Positions 25,417 through 34,713 of a stretch of 64,000 bases of DNA are shown here, in pieces (positions within the stretch are counted from its first letter, which is position 1; each line of letters begins with the position of its first letter). Source of the DNA: Thermobacillus xylanilyticus (GTDB lineage: Bacteria > Bacillota > Bacilli > Paenibacillales > Paenibacillaceae). Location of the stretch: positions 18,125 to 82,124 of the forward strand of contig NZ_CAJRAY010000038.1 of assembly GCF_907165215.1 (NCBI RefSeq), read 5' to 3'. The notes under the pieces were generated by a model that saw only the letters and a program-made list of their open reading frames with translations, searched no databases and was not told where the DNA came from. A program made the position numbers and the translations under genes.

Positions 25417-26661
25417 CTATCCGGTCTGCACCGCCTGCTCTTCCGCATAGACATCCATGGCCGCCTGGACCGCCTGGCCGGCCGGAACGCGCATGCCGTG
25501 GCGGAGGAGCGCCGCTTCCAGCGCGCCGAGCGTCAGCAGCACATTGCGCATGTTGCAGCTGTATCCCATCGTGCCGATGCGCCAGATGCGGCCTTTGAGC
25601 GGGCCGAACGAGCCGGCGATCTCGATCCCGAACGCATCCAGCAGCATCGACCGCACCGATTCGCCGTCTATGCCTTCCGGAATGTTGACGCAGGTGACGA
25701 CCGGAAGCTTGCAGGACGGGTCGCCGAACAGCCTGAGTCCCATTGCCGCAAGACCGGCCGTCAGCGCCCGCTCATGCATCCGGTGCCGCCTGAACCGCGC
25801 TTCGAGCCCTTCTTCCAGCACGATGCGGACCCCTTCGTACAGGCCGTAGAGCATCGCGGTCATCTCGGTGTGATGATTGAGACGTTCCGGGCCCCAGTAA
25901 TCCTGGAGCTGGCAGAGGTCGAGATAGTTGCTCCGGATGTACGGCCGTGCGGACGTTCCCTCTCCGGCGGACCGCAGCCCGCGTTCAATCCGCCTGCGTC
26001 CGGCGAGCAGCCGCTCGACGCGCGCGTTGTACGTGAGCGGCGCCATGCCGCTCGGCACGGACAGACATTTCTGCGTGCCGCCCACTACGGCGTCCAGCTG
26101 CCAGTCGTCGGTGTTGACCGGCACGCCGCCGATGGTCGCGACGGCGTCGACGACGAGCAGCGCATCGTATTCCCGGCACGCCGCGCCGATGCCGTCCAAC
26201 GGTTGCAGGCGGCCGGTCGACGTCTCGCCGTGCACGAGCGCGACCACTTTCGGACGATGGCGCCGGATGGCGCGGATGATCTCCTCCGGATCGAATGCCG
26301 TGCCCCATTCCCGCTCGATCACCGTCACCTCCGCGCCGTACCGCTCCGCGATCTCGTGCAGCAGATGCCCGAATCGGCCGCAGATCGGCACAAGCACCCG
26401 GTCGCCCGGCTCGATGACGCCGGCGAGCACCGCTTCCAGACCGGCCCGGGACGTGCCGTCCACCGGGTAGGCCTGCCGGTTCGAGGTGCGGAACAGCCGG
26501 CGGAGCATCCCCATCAGCTCGTTCATCATCGCCGTGAACGCCGGGTCGAACTGGCCGAGGATCGGATACGACATCGCGCGCAGCACGCGCGGGTCCGCTT
26601 CCACCGGCCCCGGCGTCATGATCGTCCGCGGCGGCGGCGGCCAAAACGCATGTTCGTTCAT
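25417..26661 (-). CDS. pucG: (S)-ureidoglycine-glyoxylate aminotransferase (PucG-like)
   Basis: This 414-residue class V PLP aminotransferase would transfer the amino group of ureidoglycine, made from allantoate, to glyoxylate. The PLP lysine is in VVGGTQKCLSVPSGMAP, and the cofactor aspartate in LLVVDAVATIGGVPV. The start TPGPVEADPRVLRAMS and the C-terminal GTMGYSCNMRNVLLTLGALE match the PucG/alanine-glyoxylate aminotransferase group. It overlaps the allantoate amidohydrolase by four bases and is the last enzyme gene of the purine run. Confidence 0.88.
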   Translation of the reverse strand: MNEHAFWPPPPRTIMTPGPVEADPRVLRAMSYPILGQFDPAFTAMMNELMGMLRRLFRTSNRQAYPVDGTSRAGLEAVLAGVIEPGDRVLVPICGRFGHLLHEIAERYGAEVTVIEREWGTAFDPEEIIRAIRRHRPKVVALVHGETSTGRLQPLDGIGAACREYDALLVVDAVATIGGVPVNTDDWQLDAVVGGTQKCLSVPSGMAPLTYNARVERLLAGRRRIERGLRSAGEGTSARPYIRSNYLDLCQLQDYWGPERLNHHTEMTAMLYGLYEGVRIVLEEGLEARFRRHRMHERALTAGLAAMGLRLFGDPSCKLPVVTCVNIPEGIDGESVRSMLLDAFGIEIAGSFGPLKGRIWRIGTMGYSCNMRNVLLTLGALEAALLRHGMRVPAGQAVQAAMDVYAEEQAVQTG

Positions 26662-27926
26662 GGCGTCTTCTCCTCGTAGGCCAGTTCGTACAGCAGTTCC
26701 GCCAGCACCGCCGTGCCGAGGGCAAGATCTTCCGGCGCCGTATATTCATCAGGCGAGTGGCTGATGCCGCCGCGGCTCGGCACGAACAGCATCGCCGTAG
26801 GACAGACGGAACGGAACATCTGCGCATCGTGGCCGGCGCCGCTCATCATGCGCCGGTACGGAATGCCGCGGGAGGTGCAGATCCGCTCCAGCCGTCCCGC
26901 GAGCACGGAATCCATCGGCGCCGGGCGCGTATGCAGGACGGAACGGACCCGGATCTTCAGGCCGCGCCGCTCCGCGATCATCCGGAACGTCCCGAGCACG
27001 GTATCGCAGAAACCGGTGAGCAGCGTCTCGGACAAGTGGCGGATATCGAGCGTGAACTCGACCGAACCGGGAATGACGTTCGGCACGTTCGGGTCGCTGG
27101 CGATGCTGCCGACCGTCGCGACGAGCGGTTCGCCCGCCTTCTGTGCCGCGCGCTCAAGGAACAGGATCATCTCCGCGGCGCCCGCCATCGCATCGCGCCG
27201 CAGCGTCATCGGCGTCGTTCCGGCATGGTTCGTCTCCCCGGCGACGGTGACGACATACCGGCGCTGGCCGGCAATCGTCTCGACGATGCCGATCCGCTCG
27301 CCGAACCGCTCGAGCGTGATCCCCTGCTCGACGTGCACTTCCACGAACGCGCTCAGGTCGGTGCGCTTCGCGGTCGGCAGCTCGCCCGTCCCGGTCCGGC
27401 CGAACCCCGCTGATTCCATGGCTTCGCGCATCGTCACCCCTTGCGCATCGACGATGCCGTCCGCCTGCTCCGGCTTGAACACGCCGCTGACATTGCCCGA
27501 ACCCCAATAGGCAAGCTGAAAACGGCTCCCTTCTTCCTCGCAGAACGAGACGACCTCGATCGGCCGGATCGGCTGTCCGAATGTCTCGTGCAAATACCGG
27601 ACGGCGGTCAGCGAGGCGGCGATGCCGTACGCGCCGTCATACTTCCCGCCGCAGCGCACCGTATCGATGTGCGATCCGGTCAGGACGACGCCGGACTCGG
27701 CGCCCCGCCCGGCCAGACGGCCGAACAGATTGCCGACGCAATCGTATCGCACCGCAAGACCGGCTTCCGCCATCCGTCGCTCCAGCAGCCGCTGCGCGTC
27801 CAGCCAGGATGGCGTGTACAAGAGCCGCGTCACGCCGCCGTCACGTTCCGCACCGCACTGCGCCAATTCATCCAGAAGTCCGACGACCGATTTCGCGAAG
27901 TCTGCCTGCAGATCCAGCTTCAGCAT
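26658..27926 (-). CDS. pucF: Allantoate amidohydrolase (PucF-like)
   Basis: This 422-residue M20-family metal-dependent hydrolase of the AllC/hydantoinase-carbamoylase group releases ammonia and CO2 from allantoate. Metal-site motifs are VLTGSHIDTVRCGGKYDG, VSFCEEEGSRF and FVEVHVEQG, with GETNHAGTTPM in the dimer domain and a terminal SRGGISHSPDEYT. The ATG at 27926 has GGAG eight bases upstream; a longer frame has no ribosome site. It lies between allantoinase and pucG, in pathway order. Confidence 0.92.
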   Translation of the reverse strand: MLKLDLQADFAKSVVGLLDELAQCGAERDGGVTRLLYTPSWLDAQRLLERRMAEAGLAVRYDCVGNLFGRLAGRGAESGVVLTGSHIDTVRCGGKYDGAYGIAASLTAVRYLHETFGQPIRPIEVVSFCEEEGSRFQLAYWGSGNVSGVFKPEQADGIVDAQGVTMREAMESAGFGRTGTGELPTAKRTDLSAFVEVHVEQGITLERFGERIGIVETIAGQRRYVVTVAGETNHAGTTPMTLRRDAMAGAAEMILFLERAAQKAGEPLVATVGSIASDPNVPNVIPGSVEFTLDIRHLSETLLTGFCDTVLGTFRMIAERRGLKIRVRSVLHTRPAPMDSVLAGRLERICTSRGIPYRRMMSGAGHDAQMFRSVCPTAMLFVPSRGGISHSPDEYTAPEDLALGTAVLAELLYELAYEEKTP

Positions 27927-27976
27927 GTGACGCACTCCTCTCGCATGAAAAATGTAAGGCCGGGCAGCCCGGCGTC

Positions 27977-29350
27977 TCAAGCGGACGGACGAACCTGGAC
28001 GCCGTGCCCCGACTCCGTGATGCCGCGGTCTTCCGCATATACGCGCCGCCCGCGGACGTACGTCTCCTTCACCTTGCACCCGATCGTGCGGCCCGCATAG
28101 GGACTGTGCTTGTGGCGCTGCAACAGTTGTTCCCGCATGAGCACATAGCTCCGGTTCAGGTCGACGACGGCGAAATCCGCGTCAAAGCCTTCCGCAATCT
28201 TGCCTTTCGTCGAAAGGCCGAACCGCCGCGCCGGCCTCTCCGCGAGAAGTCCGGCGATCGCGGGCAGCGTCAGACCGCGCCGGACGCCTTCACTGACCAT
28301 CAGTTCCAGACTGCTCTGCGCCGCGGCAATCCCGCCCCATGCGTCGAAGAATGTCCGCCCCGGACCAAGCTGTTTCCACTCGTCCGGGCAGGGCGAGTGA
28401 TCGGAAGCGATCAGATCGACATATCCTTCGGCGAGCATCCGCCACATCCGTTCCCGCTCCGCTTCGCCGCGCAGGGGCGGCGCGCATTTCGCGGCAGGGC
28501 CGATCCGCTCCATGTCCGCTTCCGTCAGCAGCAGATAGTGCGGGCAGGTTTCCGCCGACGCGTCGACGCCGCGCCGCTTCGCCGCATCGATCATGAGCAG
28601 CGCGTCCGCCGTGCTGACGTGGACGAAATGCACCCGGCACCCGGTGCGCTCGGCGAAAAACAGCGCGCGGTGCACCGCCTCGAGCTCCGCTTCCGGCGGC
28701 CGCGAAGCGGCGTAATCCCGTGCGGAGACGCACCCGGCCGCCTTGAGCCGCGCCGCCAGCCCGGACGTGATCGCGTCGTTCTCGGCATGCACGGCGAGAA
28801 GTCCGCCCAGCTCCGCGATTCTGGCCATGCCTTCATAGAGCGTCCAGTCGTCGACAGCCCGGAACCGTTCCGCTTCCTCGCCGCCCGGTTCGGACATGAA
28901 TGCCTTGAACGCGACGGCTCCCGCGGCGGCCAGTTCCGGCAGATCGCGCACATGGCCGGGCATGAGACCGCCCCAGAACGCGTAATCAACGGCGGACCGC
29001 CCCCGGGCGAGCCCTGCCTTCTTCCGGAGCGCGTCCGCGGTGACCGCCGGCGGGATGCCGTTCAGCGGCATGTCGAGATAGGTCGTACAGCCGCCCGCCG
29101 CCAGCGCGGCCGAGCCGGTCTCAAACCCTTCCCAATGGCCGTTGCCCGGCTCGTTCAGATGGACATGCGCATCGATCATTCCCGGCAGCACATGGCACCC
29201 CCGCGCGTCTGCCGACGCCGCCGCGTCGCCCGGGTCCAGTTCTTCCGCCAGCTCGGCAATCTTTCCGTCCCGGACGCCGATGTCCAGACGCCGGACGGCA
29301 TCCGGCAGCACGACCATGCCGCCGCGCAAGATGAGATCGAATCGCTTCAC
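27977..29350 (-). CDS. pucH: Allantoinase
   Basis: This 457-residue amidohydrolase-superfamily enzyme opens the hydantoin ring of allantoin to allantoate. The binuclear metal site can be read as DAHVHLNEPG, the lysine in VAFKAFMSEPG that is usually carbamylated, HAENDA, HFVHVSTADA and IASDHSPCP. Length and the terminal EGFDADFAVVDL fit AllB/PucH. The start is a GTG with AGGAGG seven bases before it, 11 bases after the previous gene. Confidence 0.93.
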   Translation of the reverse strand: MKRFDLILRGGMVVLPDAVRRLDIGVRDGKIAELAEELDPGDAAASADARGCHVLPGMIDAHVHLNEPGNGHWEGFETGSAALAAGGCTTYLDMPLNGIPPAVTADALRKKAGLARGRSAVDYAFWGGLMPGHVRDLPELAAAGAVAFKAFMSEPGGEEAERFRAVDDWTLYEGMARIAELGGLLAVHAENDAITSGLAARLKAAGCVSARDYAASRPPEAELEAVHRALFFAERTGCRVHFVHVSTADALLMIDAAKRRGVDASAETCPHYLLLTEADMERIGPAAKCAPPLRGEAERERMWRMLAEGYVDLIASDHSPCPDEWKQLGPGRTFFDAWGGIAAAQSSLELMVSEGVRRGLTLPAIAGLLAERPARRFGLSTKGKIAEGFDADFAVVDLNRSYVLMREQLLQRHKHSPYAGRTIGCKVKETYVRGRRVYAEDRGITESGHGVQVRPSA

Positions 29351-29361
29351 GGTCCATCCTC

Positions 29362-30363
29362 CTAACTGCCGCGGTACGTGCTGTACCCGCCCGGAGCGGC
29401 CAGCAGCGGCACATGATAATGGGCGCCCGGATCGGCAATGCGGAACCGGACCGGCACCTCGGCCAGAAATCCGGCATCCGCCGCCGTTTCACGGAAATAG
29501 TCGCCCGCGTAAAACAGGAGTTCGTACAGGCCAGCCCGCATCTCCTCTCCCGCAAGGAGCGGTTCATCCGTCCGGCCGTCCGCGTTCGTCGACATTTCCC
29601 GCACCAATTCGCGGGCGCCGCCTTCGACCATCCGGTACAGCTTGATCCGCATGCCGGCGGCCGGCCGTCCCCGCTGGAGATCGAGCACATGGGTCGTCAG
29701 CCGCCCCGACGGCTTGCCGCTGCCCGGGACGGTATAATCTTCGGCAATCGCCTCACCGGCTGCGCCTGCAGCAACTCCTGACGACCCGTCGGTTCCCGCA
29801 GCCGTATCGACGACTGCGCCGGCTTCTCCCCCGATTTCCCCGGCAGCAGGTCCGGCATCTTCCACGACCAGCTCGGCGATGCGGAACGCGGCGATCCGCC
29901 CGATCTGCCGCAGCGCTTCCTCACGTTCCTCTTCCGCGCTCCGGCCGACCCTCGCCCGCATGGCGGCGACGATCTCCTCCTTCGTCTTGCCGCGGACCGC
30001 CAGAATGAACGGAAAACCGAACTTCGCCGCGTAAGACCGGTTCAAGGCGGACAGCTCACCGTATTCCGCCGGGGTCAGCCGGTCGAGCCCGGCTCCCTGC
30101 TGCTCGCGCGTCGACGCATCCGACATCGCGAGCCTGCTGCCGAGATCGGGATGCACCTTGATCAGCGCCGTCTGCCGATCTTCCGGCGCCTCCCGCACCG
30201 CCTGCAGCATCGCTTCGAGCAGCGCGTCGGCCGATGCGAACGGCCTCGCCTCCCAAGCCGCCTCGGCTGCCCAGGGCGAATGCTCGAAGACGCCGCCGAA
30301 GCGCGCAACGAATGCGTCCCGATCCAGCGCGTTGACCTCCGGCAGGGACATGCGCCGCATCAT
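29362..30363 (-). CDS. Fused OHCU decarboxylase / 5-hydroxyisourate hydrolase
   Basis: This 333-residue protein carries two successive enzymes of urate degradation in one chain. Residues 1-165 are a 2-oxo-4-hydroxy-4-carboxy-5-ureidoimidazoline decarboxylase, with the active-site histidine in KVHPDLGSR and the [16 protein letters not shown] segment. An Ala/Gly-rich linker of about 50 residues follows. The carboxy domain is a transthyretin-like HIU hydrolase, with [14 protein letters not shown], the NADGRTDEP arginine and the terminal YRGS motif. In Bacillus subtilis the decarboxylase is fused to urate oxidase and the hydrolase is separate, so this arrangement differs. The start overlaps the guanine deaminase gene by four bases. 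Confidence 0.93.
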   Translation of the reverse strand: MMRRMSLPEVNALDRDAFVARFGGVFEHSPWAAEAAWEARPFASADALLEAMLQAVREAPEDRQTALIKVHPDLGSRLAMSDASTREQQGAGLDRLTPAEYGELSALNRSYAAKFGFPFILAVRGKTKEEIVAAMRARVGRSAEEEREEALRQIGRIAAFRIAELVVEDAGPAAGEIGGEAGAVVDTAAGTDGSSGVAAGAAGEAIAEDYTVPGSGKPSGRLTTHVLDLQRGRPAAGMRIKLYRMVEGGARELVREMSTNADGRTDEPLLAGEEMRAGLYELLFYAGDYFRETAADAGFLAEVPVRFRIADPGAHYHVPLLAAPGGYSTYRGS

Positions 30364-30854
30364 GACCAATACCCCGCATGGACGGCGACCGTCTCCGCCT
30401 CCACTTCCGGGAACGGGCCGAGCACCTCGATCGGCCGGCGGCCGGCCCCGAAGACGATCCGGCATGGCAGGTCGAGCGTCAGGTTGCGCTTGTCTTCGCC
30501 CGTCAGCCCGGCGAGCCGCCGCTCGCTGATGCCGTAGACGACCCGGCCGATGCCGGACCAATAGATGTCGCCCGCGCACATCGCGCACGGCTCGGCGGTC
30601 GTGTAGAGGGTGTACGTCCGAAGCCGCTCCTTCGGGTATCGCCGCGACGCTTCGGCCGCCAGCGAAGCTTCCGCATGGCCCGTGCACACGCCTTCGGTCA
30701 CCTCGATGTTGCCCTGCTCGAGCAGCACATTCCCGTCCGCGTCGGCGAGCAGCGCACCGAACGGATGGTTGCCGGACGCCTTCGCCCGGACCGACACCTC
30801 GACGCAGCGCCGAAGCAGTTCAATATGCCGCTCCCGATTGTTGATCTCACCCAT
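30360..30854 (-). CDS. guaD: Guanine deaminase-like nucleoside deaminase
   Basis: This 164-residue zinc deaminase belongs to the cytidine/deoxycytidylate deaminase fold. The zinc site is [11 protein letters not shown] (His plus catalytic Glu) with [15 protein letters not shown] (two cysteines). Size and context fit GuaD, which turns guanine into xanthine, the substrate of the xanthine dehydrogenase encoded just upstream. It overlaps pucE by eight bases and the OHCU/HIU gene by four. Other nucleobase substrates remain possible. Confidence 0.82.
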   Translation of the reverse strand: MGEINNRERHIELLRRCVEVSVRAKASGNHPFGALLADADGNVLLEQGNIEVTEGVCTGHAEASLAAEASRRYPKERLRTYTLYTTAEPCAMCAGDIYWSGIGRVVYGISERRLAGLTGEDKRNLTLDLPCRIVFGAGRRPIEVLGPFPEVEAETVAVHAGYWS

Positions 30855-31365
30855 CGGCTTCCCTCCCGATGGCCGCCGCGCGCCTTACGGCGCGCAGAAT
30901 GCCGCCGTACCCGGTGCAGCGGCACAGATTGCCGGACAGCGCCTCGATGATTTCCTCGTCGGTCGGATCCGGCCGCTCGGCCAGCAGCGCCGCCGCGGAC
31001 ACGATCATCCCCGGCGTGCAATAGCCGCATTGATAGCCGCCTTCCTCCAGAAACGCACGCTGGACGCCATGCAGGGCGTCCTTGCCGCCCGCGATGCCCT
31101 CGATCGTCGTCACCCGCCGGCCTTCGACCTGATAGAGCATCGTCAGGCACGCGTTCACCGGCTTTCCGTCCAGGAGCACCATGCAGGCGCCGCAGCGGCC
31201 GATTTCGCAGCCGATCTTCGTTCCGGTGAGCAGGAGATCGTGACGCAGCACGTCCAACAGCCGCCTCGACGGCGGAGCCGTCACGGCAACCGGCTCTCCG
31301 TTCAGCGTGAATGCGAAGACGGGGCTGCCCGTCTGAACCGGGACCGGATTGGTCCTGTCGATCAT
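30847..31365 (-). CDS. pucE: Xanthine dehydrogenase, iron-sulfur subunit
   Basis: This 172-residue subunit carries two [2Fe-2S] clusters. The plant-type cluster is bound by CEIGRCGACMVLLDG with a more distal cysteine, and the second by CGYCTPGM and NLCRCTGYGGI. It passes electrons from the molybdenum centre to the flavin subunit. The ATG at 31365 overlaps the stop of the molybdenum subunit gene by four bases. The C-terminal end is conventional. Confidence 0.93.
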   Translation of the reverse strand: MIDRTNPVPVQTGSPVFAFTLNGEPVAVTAPPSRRLLDVLRHDLLLTGTKIGCEIGRCGACMVLLDGKPVNACLTMLYQVEGRRVTTIEGIAGGKDALHGVQRAFLEEGGYQCGYCTPGMIVSAAALLAERPDPTDEEIIEALSGNLCRCTGYGGILRAVRRAAAIGREADG

Positions 31366-33746
31366 TGCCCGCTCACCGCCTTCCACAGCTCTTCAGGCTT
31401 TCGGATCAGAAGCGCCGGATTGATCGGCAGCCGATTGACCCGGACGCCCGTCGCATCATACACCGCCGCCGCGATTGCCGGCGCGAGTCCGACGGAACCG
31501 ATCTCGCCGATCCCGCGCGGACCGTAAGGGTCGCCGTCCGGCAGATCTTCAATCGGTTCGACCGCGGTGCTACCGCTCAAATCGGCAATCGTCGGAATCA
31601 GATAGGTGTCCAGGTTGCCGGTCAGATAGCGCCCGTTTTCCATGATCGCATCCTCCATCAGCGCATAGCCGAGCGCCATGCCGCTGCCGCCCTCGATCTG
31701 CCCGATGTATCCCTGCGGATTGACGACCGGTCCCGCCGCGACCGCATGGTACTGCTCAAGCACACGCACGCGGCCGGTCAGCTCATCGACCTCCACCTTT
31801 ACGGCCACGGCGGAATAGGAGTACAGGAAATGCGCGCCGAACTTGTCAGTGTCGCTCGTCGGAAAATGAAAATGCGTCTCGACCGCAATCGGCTCCGCCG
31901 TCTTTCCGGCGATATCGGCATACCGGATAAGCCGTTGTCCACCGTTCGCGCTCATGACGCCGCCGGGGCCGAGCGCGAGCGATTCGACCGGTTTGCCGAT
32001 CAGACCGGCAGCCGCCTCGAGCAATTTCCGCCTGAACGGCCTTTCCATCTGCCGCAGCGCCTGCCACATCATGGCCGTCGTGCGTGATGCGGTGCTGGAG
32101 CCGCTGTCCGGCACCCGGTCCGTGTCGCCGATGACGAGCCGGAGATCGTCCGGCGCGAAACCGAACGTTTCGATCATGAGCGTTTCGAGCGTCGCGAGCA
32201 GCCCCTGGCCGAATTCCTCGTAGCCGAACACCGCCTCGATCCTGCCGTCTTCCGCAAGCCGCAGCCTGCCGGCGGCGGGGTCCGGCAGACCGACGCCGAA
32301 GCCGAATCCGTGCATGACCAGGGCGGCGCCGATGCCGGTGCGGATCCATGGCGGGCGGGCATTTCCGCCCGAATTCCCCGGAACGGCCGCGGCGGACGCC
32401 GCTGTCTTCCGCTCGCCCGATCCCTTGCCGCCCGCATCCCGGACATCCGCATCTCTGCCGCCGGCGCAACGGCCGCCAATTTTCCGTTGGTGCCAGAGCG
32501 CACTCTCCTTGAGCTTCTGCCACACCTGGTACGCCCCGTCCGTCTGGGCGATGGTTTGCCCGTACGGGCCGGGATCTCCCATCCGGCGCAGATTGAGAAG
32601 CCGGAATTCCCACGGATCCATGCCGATGAGCTCCGCCAGCCGGTCCATCTGCCCTTCCAGCGCGAAGATCGCCTGATTGCCGCCGAACCCGCGGAATTCG
32701 CCGGACATGCCGTTGTTCGTGTAGACGGACACGCTCTCGACATCGACATTCGCGTAACGGTACGGACCGATGGCATGCTCCGCGGCGAAGTTGAGCACCT
32801 CCGCGCCGAGCGTGGCATACGGCCCGGTGTCGGCGACAATCCGAACCCGGTGGGCAAGCAGCCGTCCGGAGGCGTCGATGCCGGTCTTCATCGCGATCGT
32901 CATCGGATGGCGCTTGAGGCCCGCTCGCACCGATTCGCGCCGGGAATTGTGGATTTTGACCGGCCGGCCCGCGGCCAGCGCGAGCAGCGCGCCGTAGGGC
33001 TGGATGTTCAGCTCGTCCTTGCCGCCGAACGATCCGCCGATCGGGCTGGACACGACGCGGATGCGCTCTTCCGGCACGGCCAGAATGCGCGCAAGCTGCA
33101 GCCGGTCGAGCAGACCGTGCTGCGTCGGCGCGTACACGGTCAGCCGGCCGTCCGGTTCCGGCACGAACAGCCCGCCTTCCGTTTCCATATATGTGTGCAT
33201 CTGGCGCGGAGTCGAATAGGTTTCCTCCACCACATGGGCGCATGCGGCGAACGCGGCTTCGACATCCCCGCGCTTGTATGCGTTGCTGTGCATCACATTG
33301 CCTTGCGGATGCAGCTTCGGCGCATCTTCCGCGAGCGCCTTCTCCGGCGTGTCCAGCACGGGGAGCGGCTCGTACTCAACCTCGATGAGTTCGAGCGCGC
33401 GCTCCGCCGTCTCGATCGTCTCCGCGGCGACGGCCGCGACGGCGTCGCCGACGTAACGGACGAGGTCGAAACAGAAGACCGGCTGATCCTGCCTGGAGAT
33501 GCCGAACGCGTTCAACCCCGGCACGTCGCGATGCGTCAGCACGGCGTGCACGCCGGGCAGCGCCGCTGCGAGCTCCGTCCGGATCGCGCGGATGCGCGCG
33601 TGCAGATGCGGGCTGCGCAGCACGAGTCCGTACAGCATGTCCGGAGCCGCAAGATCGGTCAGATAGGCCAGCCTGCCGGTCACCTTGTCCGGACCGTCGG
33701 GACGGATCCGCCACCGTCCGCCGGCCGTCTCCCGCGACAGCATCAT
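31362..33746 (-). CDS. pucD: Xanthine dehydrogenase, molybdenum-binding subunit
   Basis: This 794-residue catalytic subunit binds molybdopterin and hydroxylates hypoxanthine and xanthine. Conserved segments are KVTGRLAYLTDLAAPDMLYG, GSFGGKDELNIQPYGALLA, NNGMSGEFRGFGGNQAIFA, the QGLLATLETLMIE motif and the terminal GIGEIGSVGLAPAIAAAVYDA with the active-site glutamate. A Gly/Ala/Arg-rich insertion around residues 430-465 (GRCAGGRDADVRDAGGKG) is unusual. The ATG at 33746 overlaps the FAD-subunit stop by four bases. Confidence 0.93.
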   Translation of the reverse strand: MMLSRETAGGRWRIRPDGPDKVTGRLAYLTDLAAPDMLYGLVLRSPHLHARIRAIRTELAAALPGVHAVLTHRDVPGLNAFGISRQDQPVFCFDLVRYVGDAVAAVAAETIETAERALELIEVEYEPLPVLDTPEKALAEDAPKLHPQGNVMHSNAYKRGDVEAAFAACAHVVEETYSTPRQMHTYMETEGGLFVPEPDGRLTVYAPTQHGLLDRLQLARILAVPEERIRVVSSPIGGSFGGKDELNIQPYGALLALAAGRPVKIHNSRRESVRAGLKRHPMTIAMKTGIDASGRLLAHRVRIVADTGPYATLGAEVLNFAAEHAIGPYRYANVDVESVSVYTNNGMSGEFRGFGGNQAIFALEGQMDRLAELIGMDPWEFRLLNLRRMGDPGPYGQTIAQTDGAYQVWQKLKESALWHQRKIGGRCAGGRDADVRDAGGKGSGERKTAASAAAVPGNSGGNARPPWIRTGIGAALVMHGFGFGVGLPDPAAGRLRLAEDGRIEAVFGYEEFGQGLLATLETLMIETFGFAPDDLRLVIGDTDRVPDSGSSTASRTTAMMWQALRQMERPFRRKLLEAAAGLIGKPVESLALGPGGVMSANGGQRLIRYADIAGKTAEPIAVETHFHFPTSDTDKFGAHFLYSYSAVAVKVEVDELTGRVRVLEQYHAVAAGPVVNPQGYIGQIEGGSGMALGYALMEDAIMENGRYLTGNLDTYLIPTIADLSGSTAVEPIEDLPDGDPYGPRGIGEIGSVGLAPAIAAAVYDATGVRVNRLPINPALLIRKPEELWKAVSGQ

Positions 33747-34660
33747 CGTCCGTCCCCCTCCCTTCCCGCGCCGGCCAGCCTCAGCCATTCGGCGGCGATC
33801 AGATTCGCGGCGGCCGTCCGCCGGTATTCCGCGCCGGCGAACGCGTCGGAAGCCGGCCGGTATTCCGCGAGCACGGCTTCGCTCACCCGGACCAGAGCAT
33901 CCGGGGTGACGCGCGCACCTTCCAGCACCGTCTCCGCGGCGCGCAGCCGCATCGGCACCGCCGATCCGCCGCCGGCCGCCATCCGCACGCCGGTGAGCGT
34001 GCCGTCTTCCGACAATCGGCCCAGCACGGCGATCGTCACAAGCGACGGGGTGAACGCCTCCCGTCGTCCAAGCTTGCGATACGCGCCGACGATTCGCCCG
34101 GGTGGTCCGCCGGGCGCTTCCGCATCCGTCCGTTTCAGCCGGATGCCTGTAAGCAGCCGGACGCCCTGCGCACGGCCGGGATCGGCCAGCCAGTCTTCCA
34201 GGGCCGTCGTTTCAGTCCGTCCGCCCGTATGCCAGAGCAATTCGGCTTCATGGACGAGAAGCGCCGGCAGCGCGTCGCCGACCGCACTTGCAACATTGCC
34301 GCCGATCGTTGCCAGATTCCGGACCGACGGCGCGCCGATCCGCCGCACCGCCTCCGCCAGCAGCGGGAAGGCTGTTGCAACGGCCTCCGTCCGCATCAGC
34401 TCCGAAAGCTTCACGAGCGGTCCGATTACAAGCTGTCCTTCGTCCGCCCGGATGCCCGCCAGACCGGGGATCGCGGTCAGATCGATGAGTGTTCCGGGCA
34501 TCGCCGCCGAGCCCGATTCCCACTGCGTGCGCAGCAGCGTGCCGCCGGCGGTGAACACGCCGTCCGGGCCGAACGCCGTTTTCAGCCGGCACGCCTCGGC
34601 CGCATCGCGCGGCCGCCAGACTTCCGGGCAGCGCCCGGGCGCCTGTTCCTTCATGGCCAT
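33743..34660 (-). CDS. pucC: Xanthine dehydrogenase, FAD-binding subunit
   Basis: This 305-residue subunit of the CoxM/PucC family binds FAD. The pyrophosphate loops are FTAGGTLLRTQWE and RRIGAPSVRNLATIGGNVASA, and the carboxy domain is the CO-dehydrogenase flavoprotein fold (VRMAAGGGSAVPMRLRAAE). Electrons from the iron-sulfur subunit go to NAD+ here. The ATG has GGGAGG upstream, and the gene begins the C-D-E trio, coupled by four-base overlaps. It follows the transporter genes. Confidence 0.92.
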   Translation of the reverse strand: MAMKEQAPGRCPEVWRPRDAAEACRLKTAFGPDGVFTAGGTLLRTQWESGSAAMPGTLIDLTAIPGLAGIRADEGQLVIGPLVKLSELMRTEAVATAFPLLAEAVRRIGAPSVRNLATIGGNVASAVGDALPALLVHEAELLWHTGGRTETTALEDWLADPGRAQGVRLLTGIRLKRTDAEAPGGPPGRIVGAYRKLGRREAFTPSLVTIAVLGRLSEDGTLTGVRMAAGGGSAVPMRLRAAETVLEGARVTPDALVRVSEAVLAEYRPASDAFAGAEYRRTAAANLIAAEWLRLAGAGREGDGR

Positions 34661-34713
34661 ACGGCATCGCCTCCCGTTTCAGCAAGGCACGAATTTCCGC
34701 AATTCCCGCAGGA

